In this document: one piece after another, positions 1 to 6,297 of the stretch
Layout of the letters: every line of letters begins with the position of its first letter
How positions within the stretch are numbered: the stretch's first letter is position 1
Source of the DNA: JAFMIX01 sp031371425
Lineage (GTDB): Bacteria > Verrucomicrobiota > Verrucomicrobiia > Limisphaerales > JAFMIX01
Reading direction: 5' to 3'
NCBI GenBank assembly: GCA_031371425.1
Contig: JANMJO010000036.1
Coordinates: 1-18,558 of the forward strand
DNA length: 18,558 bases
Notes under the pieces: generated by a model
Database searches by the model: none
Seen by the model: only the letters and a program-made list of their open reading frames with translations
Told to the model about the DNA's origin: nothing
Translations under genes and position numbers: made by a program

Positions 1-1
1 C

Positions 2-1279
2 GTCACCGTGCTCGGCGGTTTCCTGTATCTGACCCAGTATCAGGTCTCGGCCGTTGCCCGCTCACAAGATTGGAACAAAACCATGGTGGCAGCCGAAGCC
101 GGCACGGAAGAAGGCCTAGCCATGATCAACCGCTTCGCTAACACTACCACCGCACTTGGCAATTGGCCGGATAGAGCGTCGCTGAATGGCTGGTCTGATT
201 TGGGAGATGATGTTTATTCCATAAGCCGAACCATTGGCAGTCTTTCGTATAAGGTGTATATCACCAACAAAAACGACGCTCCGGTCATCAAATCTACCGG
301 CTATTACCGTACTGGCACCTCGATTCTGGCTGCCATTGGCGTTTCGCAAAATCAACTCGGGCGTGGCATCAGGGTGGATAATGCGGGCGGCAGCTTCTTC
401 CGCGGCGGCGTGCTCGCCAAACGCGGCATCAACATCACTGGCAACTTGTCCATTGACAGTTTCAATTCACAGGACACCAACTACAGCACCGGCGGCCGAT
501 ATGACATCGCCAAACGCAAGGACGGCGGCAACGTGGGCACGATCGCCAGCAACGTCTTTAGCGCAATCCTCGGCACAGGCAGTGCCGATGTCCGCGGCCA
601 GCTCGCCACCGGTCCGCTGTCAACCATCTCCGTCGGCGGCAGTTTTTCCGCCGGCAGTTCCGCCTGGGTCGGTGCTGGCACCAGCGGCATCCAATCTGGC
701 TGGTCCCGCAACGACCTTAATCTAACCGTGCCCGATGCTCCTGCGCTGCCCGGCGGCACCTATTTTGCACTGCCCGCAGCTGGCAACGTGACCATTAATG
801 CCGGTGGCGGCACGGTCCAGTATTACACGGCGTCATATTCGATGGGGAGTCAAAATTACCTGCAAGTCACCAACGGCACGCTACTGCTTGATTCGCGCGG
901 CCAATTCACTTTGAACGCCCAGGCTGAAATCAGAGTCGCCGCTGGGTCCAAACTGATTGTCTATTTAAGCGCGGGCAATAACCATTTGAATGGCGGTGGC
1001 GTGGTGAACAACACGGGCTATGCGACCAACTGTATCTTCTATGGCAAACCCTCCTGCACCCAAGTTGAGGTCAATGGCGGCACCGCCTTCATCGGCCAAA
1101 TCTATGCGCCCTACGCCGACTTTCAAATAAATGGCGGCGCCGATATTGTCGGGTCCATGGTTGGAAATACTTTTAATATGCTTGGTACTTTTAATTTTCA
1201 CTTCGATGAAAGCCTGAGCGGTCCCCAATCCGGGAGCAGCATCTACCGCGTCGTTTCCTGGCGGGAAGTCGCGCCGTAA
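2..1279 (+). CDS. PilX-like type IV prepilin with DUF7305-like domain, 5' truncated
   Basis: The reading frame is open from base 2, so the gene starts upstream of the window; the GTG at 8 is probably internal. The visible 425 residues begin inside a hydrophobic prepilin helix (VLGGFLYLTQYQVSAVAR) followed by an 'AAEAGTEEGLAMIN' segment. That is the usual pattern of PilX-type minor pilins, where the helix is followed by an 'AEAG/AEA' turn. The middle is Gly/Ser/Asn-rich beta structure with many 'GG' and 'NGG' turns. The last ~100 residues ('VEVNGGTAFIGQIYAPYADF', then 'GSMVGNTFNMLGTFNFHFDE') fit the DUF7305 or polymer-forming beta-helix found at the end of PilX-like proteins. The likely role is a large minor pilin or pseudopilin at the pilus tip or base. 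The pilMNOPQ genes downstream support this. The prepilin peptidase site is not in view. Confidence 0.72.
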   Translation, partial: VTVLGGFLYLTQYQVSAVARSQDWNKTMVAAEAGTEEGLAMINRFANTTTALGNWPDRASLNGWSDLGDDVYSISRTIGSLSYKVYITNKNDAPVIKSTGYYRTGTSILAAIGVSQNQLGRGIRVDNAGGSFFRGGVLAKRGINITGNLSIDSFNSQDTNYSTGGRYDIAKRKDGGNVGTIASNVFSAILGTGSADVRGQLATGPLSTISVGGSFSAGSSAWVGAGTSGIQSGWSRNDLNLTVPDAPALPGGTYFALPAAGNVTINAGGGTVQYYTASYSMGSQNYLQVTNGTLLLDSRGQFTLNAQAEIRVAAGSKLIVYLSAGNNHLNGGGVVNNTGYATNCIFYGKPSCTQVEVNGGTAFIGQIYAPYADFQINGGADIVGSMVGNTFNMLGTFNFHFDESLSGPQSGSSIYRVVSWREVAP

Positions 1280-1465
1280 GCCGACTTGGCGGATTCGAGA
1301 TTGGGGGAGGGGATTTACCGGGGCGTTTGAGAGATCTGACCATCGGAGCGCCCCACACATCCAAAGCGGAAGCGTTCTTGGGTGGCAGTTGATCGGGTCG
1401 GGATGGGCTTCTTTGGTGGCATCGGAGTTGCTTGCCTTTCAATAGGTTCTAAATGGGATTTTTTT
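1280..1465. other. Intergenic gap between prepilin and GYF_2-like gene
   Basis: This 186-bp gap holds no convincing gene. A GGGGCG arm at 1319-1324 and a CGCCCC arm at 1348-1353 could pair around a long loop, but no T-tract follows, so a terminator is not supported. A weak sigma70-like pair, TTGCTT (1428-1433) and TAAATG (1450-1455) with 16-bp spacing, lies just before the ATG at 1466. It would give an almost leaderless transcript. The downstream reading frame is open back to a GTG at 1382 and an ATG at 1403, so part of this gap could be coding if the true start lies upstream. Confidence 0.35.
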
Positions 1466-2314
1466 ATGACGCAAGCCAGTAATATCGTTCAAGCCATCGA
1501 GATAAATGCCAGCATGATTGGGGCGTTGTTCACGGATCGGAGTGACAATCAGCTTCGGATTTTCTGCTTCTACTTCAATGGCGACACGGGTGAGTTCGAT
1601 GTTCCCGAGGAGCCAAACCGAGATAGCCTGCACAGCCTGTTCGCAAAACTGGACATGGTGGACAAATGCACCAACGTCATCCTGGAAAAAGTGGTGCGCG
1701 GCAGGATTTATGTGGAGCGCGAGGGTGGCCTTTTCAGCTACACGCTGCTGGCCGCGCTCGGGGATGTGCATCCCTTGCTAGACACCGACACTTGCAACCT
1801 GCCTTGGGAAACCGTGTGGGCCAGCTCTGAAGCGGAAGTGCTGCGGGTGGCTGGCGTTGGCCAGGCAAAACATTGTTACGCGATTCGCAGTCCTGTCAAA
1901 GAAGTGGATGTGGCGGCATTATATCGCACCTCAAGAGCATTTGTGAATCCGAAGCCCGTGGTTAAAAAAATCACCGGCGTCCATAGCAACGCCGTGCGGC
2001 AGGGCGTCGTCGTGGCCTTGCTCGTGATAGTCGTGGGGTTGAGTTGGCTGATGGGCTATAGCATGGGAAACAACGCGCCCGCCTTGCCGGCAACCATGCC
2101 TGAACTGGAAGCGGCGTCCTCGGCTGTGGAAACAAAAGTCCACATGATCTTCGCACAGGCTATTACCGGGCCATACACCATGACGGAACTGTCGCGGATG
2201 AACGCGGCGGGAAAACTGCCAGCAGAGGCCATGTTCCGCGTTGTGGGAAACTCGGAGTGGAAGCATTTTGTGCAACTGTCTCCACTGTCAGCGACCACTT
2301 CAGGAACAAGGTGA
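1466..2314 (+). CDS. Single-pass membrane protein with C-terminal GYF_2-like domain
   Basis: This 282-residue protein has three parts. Residues 1 to about 175 are a soluble mixed region that I do not recognise. One hydrophobic helix (VVVALLVIVVGLSWLMG) spans about 179-200. The C-terminal part, about 235-275, reads GPYTMTELSRMNAAGKL and then 'W' before 'KHFVQL', the GYF_2/DUF4339 pattern (GP-hydrophobic-E-L...G.L...W..) . Lys and Arg crowd the N-terminal side of the helix and acidic residues follow it, so the N-terminal part should be cytoplasmic and the GYF_2-like part periplasmic. I chose the ATG at 1466 because the 28-residue extension from a GTG at 1382 looks like non-coding translation; the ATG at 1403 is a further option. 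The next gene starts 2 bp after its stop, so the two are probably cotranscribed. A role in the neighbouring pilus system is only inferred from position. Confidence 0.6.
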   Translation: MTQASNIVQAIEINASMIGALFTDRSDNQLRIFCFYFNGDTGEFDVPEEPNRDSLHSLFAKLDMVDKCTNVILEKVVRGRIYVEREGGLFSYTLLAALGDVHPLLDTDTCNLPWETVWASSEAEVLRVAGVGQAKHCYAIRSPVKEVDVAALYRTSRAFVNPKPVVKKITGVHSNAVRQGVVVALLVIVVGLSWLMGYSMGNNAPALPATMPELEAASSAVETKVHMIFAQAITGPYTMTELSRMNAAGKLPAEAMFRVVGNSEWKHFVQLSPLSATTSGTR

Positions 2315-2316
2315 AC

Positions 2317-3159
2317 ATGAAAACGACACTGCCATTTTTCATGGCTATCAGCCTCGTGTGCGGGGTGGCTGCAGCAGACAAAAGTCTGCCAGCCCCGCTT
2401 CAAAAACCCACTCAAAGCCGTAGCGCGGCAAGTCCCGGTAAACACAGATTTGAACAAGCCCAATTTTTGGTACGCGGGGCGGAATTTCAGCGGATGGGAC
2501 AGGTGGAGGAAGCTCTTAAACTTTACCGCCAAGCGGCGTTGACGGGGAGCAGTGAAGGCGACTTTCTGGCGGGCAAACTTAGTTGGCAGACCGCGCTGAC
2601 CGCCAAAGGAAAGGCGCGGGTGCTGAAGCTGGATGCGGGGCTGCAGTTTTTTTATCAAGCGGCAACCAATGGTCACGCCGTCGCCTGCTTAAACTTATCC
2701 CAGGCCTTTCGCGACGGAACTGGCGTCAAACCTGACCTCGCCCAAGCCTACGCCTGGCTGGTCATAGCCAAGCGTTTTGACCCCAGCATCTCGCTCCAGG
2801 TGCTGGACCAGTCGGCAGTGAAACTGGATGCGCCGACGTTGCGCCAAGCGCAGAAAAATGCCCAACGCTGGTTGGCGGAGGGTTGGGCAGGAGCTGGCGT
2901 GCCCGGAATCATCCAGGGAGACCAGCGTTTCAAGGTCAACGGATTTTGCAGCGGCAATATTAAGAGCGTCATGATCAACCGGAAAACATTTGTCGAGGGC
3001 GATTCCGCCACGCTCACGCCGTTAATGCCCGTGGAAAATAACGGCAAGCCCGGCGCCGGGAGCGTGGAAATCACCTGCGCCTCAATCGGGCAAGATTATG
3101 TTTTGGTGAAGATTGCCGGGGAAGACGGCTTCAGATTGTTGGCGCTTGATGTCAATTAA
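2317..3159 (+). CDS. Exported Sel1-repeat protein with PilP-like C-terminal domain
   Basis: This 280-residue protein starts at the ATG at 2317, 2 bp after the previous stop, with an AAGGTG-like ribosome site just before it. Residues 1-20 (MKTTLPFFMAISLVCGVAAA) are a clear signal peptide. Residues ~45-155 are alpha-helical TPR/Sel1-like repeats. The best copy (about 119-153) contains 'FRDGTGVKPDLAQAYAWLVIA', close to the Sel1 consensus 'G.GV..D...A..W...A'. Residues ~200-280 form a small beta domain with 'INRKTFVEGDSATL' and 'VEITCASIGQDYVLVKI'. This resembles the second half of the PilP-like protein at 5628 (IINDHTFAVGEE ... IRIRCVEIRDNVAVVTI). That similarity suggests a periplasmic protein-protein interaction role around the pilus or secretin. 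The precise function is unknown. Confidence 0.65.
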   Translation: MKTTLPFFMAISLVCGVAAADKSLPAPLQKPTQSRSAASPGKHRFEQAQFLVRGAEFQRMGQVEEALKLYRQAALTGSSEGDFLAGKLSWQTALTAKGKARVLKLDAGLQFFYQAATNGHAVACLNLSQAFRDGTGVKPDLAQAYAWLVIAKRFDPSISLQVLDQSAVKLDAPTLRQAQKNAQRWLAEGWAGAGVPGIIQGDQRFKVNGFCSGNIKSVMINRKTFVEGDSATLTPLMPVENNGKPGAGSVEITCASIGQDYVLVKIAGEDGFRLLALDVN

Positions 3160-3162
3160 TGA

Positions 3163-3192
3163 GATGACTGCAAGGCTTTCAGCCTTGTCATC
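3163..3192 (+). terminator. Hairpin 3 nt after the Sel1 gene stop, no T-tract
   Basis: GATGA (3163-3167) and CAAGGCT (3171-3177) pair with AGCCTTG (3181-3187) and TCATC (3188-3192). This gives a 12-bp stem with a 3-nt bulge (CTG) and a TTC loop. No run of T follows (CAAACGGATT), so a classical intrinsic terminator is not shown. It may instead be a transcript-end or mRNA-stabilising hairpin, or one arm of an alternative fold with 3210-3223. Confidence 0.4.
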
Positions 3193-3244
3193 CAAACGGA
3201 TTCTTTGGCCTGAAAGTTGCAGTGATGCGACGACGCAGGCGAAG

Positions 3245-3271
3245 TTGTGCTTGCATTCAACAGCTTATAAA
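3245..3271 (+). promoter_or_regulatory. Weak candidate promoter before pilM
   Basis: TTGTGC (3245-3250) and TATAAA (3266-3271) resemble -35 and -10 hexamers, but the spacing is only 15 bp. The -10 ends 16 bp before the pilM ATG. The local sequence is the most AT-rich in this gap. The match is weak, and promoter consensus in this phylum is poorly defined, so this is only a pointer. Confidence 0.2.
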
Positions 3272-3287
3272 CCTAAAACAACACCAC

Positions 3288-4355
3288 ATGGCGTTGCCCT
3301 TTTTTAACCGCACAGTCCGCAAACGCGATCAGATCATGGCGATTGATCTCGGCGGCCGCACCACCAAGGCGGTCTTGATGCAGCGCAAAGGCGATAGCTT
3401 CGCGCTCTCACGCTACGCCCTGCTGGATGCGCCGGTGCAGTCGAAAACCTTTTCCCCGGACATGCTGGCTGAACACCTCAAATCCATTGTCGGGACACTG
3501 GACACCAAACTCCGGAACGTCGCCCTCACCATTGGGGTGAATGACTCCATCGTTCGACAGGCGGAACTGCCCCAGCTTCCGATTCAGGACATGAGGCAGA
3601 TTCTCAAGATGAATCCCAAGGCCTATCTCCAACAGGATTTGCCCAACCACACTTTTGATTGCTTCATCATCCCCCAGCAATCGTCCAAGACGGACGACAA
3701 AAACAAGATGGGTGCAATCTCGAATAAATTCAAAGTCCTCGTCGCCGGCGCGAAGAAACAATTGTTGGACGACCTGCTGACCGCAGTTCACAAGGCGGAT
3801 TTAATTGCCGACGGCATCGTGCCCAGCCTGATTGGGCCGATGAACGCCTTGGAATTGGCCGAGCCGGAATTGTTCACCAAGAACGTCGTCGCCCTCGTGG
3901 ACATCGGTTTCAAGAACACCACCATTTGTCTCCTGCAGCAGGGCGAACTCGTCTTGAGCCGCGTCATCGCCATCGGCGGAGACAAGATCACCGGCGGCCT
4001 CGCCGAATCCATGGGCATCAGCTACGCCGAAGCCGAGGGCATCAAAATGGGCATGCCCAGCGAAGTGCAACCCACACTCGAAGCCCTCGTCTCCCCGCTC
4101 GGCAGGGAATTGCGCGCTTCCATAGACTTCTTTGAACACCAGCAGGACAAACGCGTCAACCAAGTGCTTTTCTCCGGCGGCTCGGCGCGCTCCGAGTTCA
4201 TCGTGAAAATTTTGGAAGCAGAATTGAGCGTCAGTTGCAAGGCTTGGAGTCCGGTCAGCGCCCTGCAACTCGCGCTGCCGCCGCAACAAATCGCCGAAAT
4301 CGAACACGTCGCCCCGCAACTCACCGTTGCCATCGGCACCGCAACCTCATTCTGA
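3288..4355 (+). CDS. pilM: Type IV pilus assembly protein PilM
   Basis: This 355-residue protein is an actin-fold ATPase. It sits on the cytoplasmic side of the inner membrane and binds the N-terminus of PilN, linking the motor to the PilNOP-secretin alignment complex. Phosphate motif 1 is MAIDLGGRTTKAV at about 17-29. Phosphate motif 2 lies near 200-215 (VALVDIGFKNTTICLLQQG), followed by the typical 'SRVIAIGGDKITGGLAESM' segment. The adenosine motif is VLFSGGSARSEFI near 294-306, and the usual 'AIGTATSF'-like end closes the protein. Length matches the family. The ATG at 3288 was chosen over an in-frame ATG at 3222, whose Arg/Cys-rich translation looks non-coding. No Shine-Dalgarno is visible. 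pilN starts 2 bp after the stop, so the genes should be translated from one message. Confidence 0.93.
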   Translation: MALPFFNRTVRKRDQIMAIDLGGRTTKAVLMQRKGDSFALSRYALLDAPVQSKTFSPDMLAEHLKSIVGTLDTKLRNVALTIGVNDSIVRQAELPQLPIQDMRQILKMNPKAYLQQDLPNHTFDCFIIPQQSSKTDDKNKMGAISNKFKVLVAGAKKQLLDDLLTAVHKADLIADGIVPSLIGPMNALELAEPELFTKNVVALVDIGFKNTTICLLQQGELVLSRVIAIGGDKITGGLAESMGISYAEAEGIKMGMPSEVQPTLEALVSPLGRELRASIDFFEHQQDKRVNQVLFSGGSARSEFIVKILEAELSVSCKAWSPVSALQLALPPQQIAEIEHVAPQLTVAIGTATSF

Positions 4356-4357
4356 CC

Positions 4358-5041
4358 ATGCCACTCCGCCTCAATCTACTCGCCGAAGCGCAAGCCGAAG
4401 AGGAATTGCGCCGGCGCGACCCCGTCAAGCGCGGCATCTGGGTCGGCGCACTGCTCGTAGGCCTGACGCTCCTTTGGATCGGCGTGCTGCAACTCAAAAT
4501 CATCAGCGAAAAAAATCAGCTTTCCGGCTTCGAGGCGCTACTGGCCAGACAGACCAAGGACTACCAGAGAATCACTCAGAATGAAAAAAACTTCGCCGAG
4601 CTCTCGAATAAATTGAGCGATTTGGAACGCCTTTCCACCAACCGCTTCCTCTGGGGCAACCTCCTCAACGCTCTCCAGAAAGCCACCGTGCCCGATGTGC
4701 GGCTCGTCACCTTCCGCTCCGAACAATCCCACATCATCACCGAACAAATCAGTCCCAAGACCAACAGCGAAACCGGCAAAATCATCATCGGCAAACCCGG
4801 CTACTGCGTGGAAAAAATCCGTCTCCAATTTGATGCCCGCGATGCCAGCCCCACCCCCGGCGACCAAGTCGGCAAATTCAAGGAAGCCCTCACCAGCTCC
4901 GCCTACTTCCGCTTCCTCCTCGGCAAGACCAACGACATCGCCCTCCGCAACCTTTCCCCGCCCGCACTCGATGGCGAGCTCGGCAAAACCATCGTGATGT
5001 TCACCCTCGATTGTCGCGTGCCCGACAAAACGCCAAAATGA
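4358..5041 (+). CDS. pilN: Type IV pilus assembly protein PilN
   Basis: This 227-residue inner-membrane protein follows pilM by 2 bp. The N-terminal LRLNLLAEA (residues 3-10) is the equivalent of the PilN 'INLLP' peptide that docks into PilM. A transmembrane helix follows at about 25-43 (GIWVGALLVGLTLLWIGVL). A coiled coil runs to about 90 (ISEKNQLSGFEALLARQ..., SNKLSDLERL), and then comes a periplasmic alpha/beta domain. The segment FLWGNLLNALQKATVPDVRL is the usual PilN/GspL-type motif 'W...L..L....P..v.l'. The start at 4358 is fixed by the PilM-binding peptide; upstream in-frame codons lie inside pilM and give Arg-rich nonsense. The stop overlaps the pilO start as ATGA. Confidence 0.9.
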   Translation: MPLRLNLLAEAQAEEELRRRDPVKRGIWVGALLVGLTLLWIGVLQLKIISEKNQLSGFEALLARQTKDYQRITQNEKNFAELSNKLSDLERLSTNRFLWGNLLNALQKATVPDVRLVTFRSEQSHIITEQISPKTNSETGKIIIGKPGYCVEKIRLQFDARDASPTPGDQVGKFKEALTSSAYFRFLLGKTNDIALRNLSPPALDGELGKTIVMFTLDCRVPDKTPK

Positions 5042-5631
5042 AACTCTCCGCCGACAAGCGTAACAAATTAATCGGAGTGGCCATCGTCACCGCCGCCGTC
5101 ATCGGCGCGCTCTGGTATTTCGTCGTCGAAGACCGGAACGCCGCACTCCAAGACTTCAAGGAAAAGCAGGCCGACGCATTGACGCAGCGCAAAAAAATCG
5201 ACAACGCCATCAAAGGCGCCGGCAAAATCGAACAGGGGCTCAAGGAAGCCGCCGAGAAACTCGCCGTCATCCATCTGGAAATGGCCTCCGGCGACCTCTA
5301 CTCTTGGATGTATACCACCATCAAGAATTTCAAAGCCGCCTATCACGTGGACATCCCTCAATTCAGCACCGTTGAAAGCGCCGAAAACACACTGCTCTAC
5401 AAATTCCCCTACAAACAGGTCAAGATGACCGTCAGCGGAAGCGCCTATTTCCACGACTTCGGCAAATTCCTGGCCGACTTTGAAAACCGCTTCCCACACA
5501 TCCGCGTTGAAAATCTCATCCTCGAGCCCACCTCCGGCGCCGACCGCACCAGCGACCGCGAGAAACTCGCGTTCCGTATGGAAATCATCGCCCTCGTCAA
5601 CTCCGCCCCGGCCAACGACAACAACAAATGA
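5038..5631 (+). CDS. pilO: Type IV pilus assembly protein PilO
   Basis: This 197-residue protein has a short cytoplasmic tail and one transmembrane helix near 10-30 (KLIGVAIVTAAVIGALWYFVV). A Lys/Glu-rich coiled coil follows to about 85, then a ferredoxin-like periplasmic domain. That domain carries 'VSGSAYFHDFGKFLADFENRFP' near 136-158, the typical PilO motif 'G.y..l..Fl..l...pr'. PilO forms heterodimers with PilN and contacts the PilP-type protein, setting the distance between the inner-membrane motor and the secretin. The ATG at 5038 overlaps the pilN stop, which supports translational coupling and this start. The 3' end overlaps the next gene in the same way. Confidence 0.9.
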   Translation: MKLSADKRNKLIGVAIVTAAVIGALWYFVVEDRNAALQDFKEKQADALTQRKKIDNAIKGAGKIEQGLKEAAEKLAVIHLEMASGDLYSWMYTTIKNFKAAYHVDIPQFSTVESAENTLLYKFPYKQVKMTVSGSAYFHDFGKFLADFENRFPHIRVENLILEPTSGADRTSDREKLAFRMEIIALVNSAPANDNNK

Positions 5632-6086
5632 ACCCCATGAACGCTTGTCGCCATGCTGGTCTGAAGTTGCTGTTCTGTGGAGCCGTCACCTGCGCGTCCG
5701 CCGCCAGCCTTCAGGCCGCCTCGACCAATCAGATTGCCGCCACCAACGCCCCCGTCACAGTCAACACCAACGATTACCACTCCGTGTTTGACGGCAAAGG
5801 CCGTGACCCCTTCTTCCCCAACTCCCCCCGGCAGGCCGCCGAACCCACCGAAGCCGGCGAGAGCCAGCCCACCGTCGTCCTCGTCTTGAAAGGTTTCTCC
5901 GGCGCACCCAGCCGCCGGTTCGCCATCATCAACGACCACACCTTTGCCGTCGGTGAAGAAAGCGAAGTCCTCACCGCCGGCGGACGCATCCGCATCCGGT
6001 GCGTGGAAATCCGCGACAACGTGGCTGTCGTCACCATCGGCAGCGGCGGGCAAAAAATCGAATTGCGATTGCCGTCCCGCTTTTGA
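5628..6086 (+). CDS. PilP-like periplasmic pilus protein
   Basis: This 152-residue exported protein occupies the pilP position between pilO and the secretin. Residues 1 to about 30 are a signal peptide (LKLLFCGAVTCASAASLQA). I see no good lipobox, so it is probably not a lipoprotein as in Pseudomonas PilP. A flexible Thr/Asn/Ala region leads to 'GRDPFFPNSP' near 57-66, the 'RDPF.P' motif typical of PilP. A small beta domain fills about 85-150 (GFSGAPSRRFAIINDHTFAVG ... IRIRCVEIRDNVAVVTIGSG), which fits the GspC/PilP homology-region type that docks onto the secretin N-domains. The start overlaps the pilO stop (ATGA); the ATG at 5637 is a minor alternative. It is shorter than classical PilP and divergent. 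Confidence 0.75.
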   Translation: MNPMNACRHAGLKLLFCGAVTCASAASLQAASTNQIAATNAPVTVNTNDYHSVFDGKGRDPFFPNSPRQAAEPTEAGESQPTVVLVLKGFSGAPSRRFAIINDHTFAVGEESEVLTAGGRIRIRCVEIRDNVAVVTIGSGGQKIELRLPSRF

Positions 6087-6140
6087 TCCGGCCCAACGCC
6101 CCGCCGCCACGAGACTGACAGCAGCCAGGAAAAAACGAAA

Positions 6141-6257
6141 ATGAAGGCTATAAATTGGACAACCCGTCAGGCGACCTCCTATCCTCACCACGGGATCGCC
6201 ACCGGCCGGCTGGGAATGTCCACAGCCACTCCGGCGGTCAAAACCGCCACACCATAA
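6141..6257 (+). CDS. Possible 38-codon leader ORF before the secretin gene
   Basis: An ATG at 6141, preceded by AGGA at 6127-6130, opens a frame of 38 codons ending at TAA 6255-6257. The peptide starts MKAINWTTRQATSYPHHG and has no recognised domain, signal or membrane segment. It lies alone in the 211-bp gap before the secretin, and a GC hairpin overlaps its last codons. It could be a leader peptide, an unknown small protein or a chance frame. Confidence 0.28.
   Translation: MKAINWTTRQATSYPHHGIATGRLGMSTATPAVKTATP
6233..6248 (+). promoter_or_regulatory. GC hairpin in the secretin leader
   Basis: GGCGGT (6233-6238) pairs perfectly with ACCGCC (6243-6248) around a CAAA loop, 49 bp before the secretin ATG. 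The downstream bases (ACACCATAAATTTACC) are not a T-tract. It may influence translation or stability of the secretin message, especially if the overlapping short ORF is translated. Confidence 0.3.
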
Positions 6258-6297
6258 ATTTACCGGCACAGAAAAAAACCACCACCCCGATAAAAAA

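Noticed and set aside
1319..1353. GGGGCG...CGCCCC as terminator of the prepilin gene
   Set aside because: Only 6 bp with a loop of over 20 nt and no T-tract; too weak to call.
1382..1465. Upstream GTG (1382) or ATG (1403) start for the GYF_2-like gene
   Set aside because: The extra residues look like translated non-coding sequence; the start at 1466 gives a more natural N-terminus, though proof is lacking.
3222..3287. Upstream start for pilM
   Set aside because: It would add an Arg/Cys-rich 22-residue leader foreign to PilM; the ATG at 3288 gives the normal length and N-terminus.
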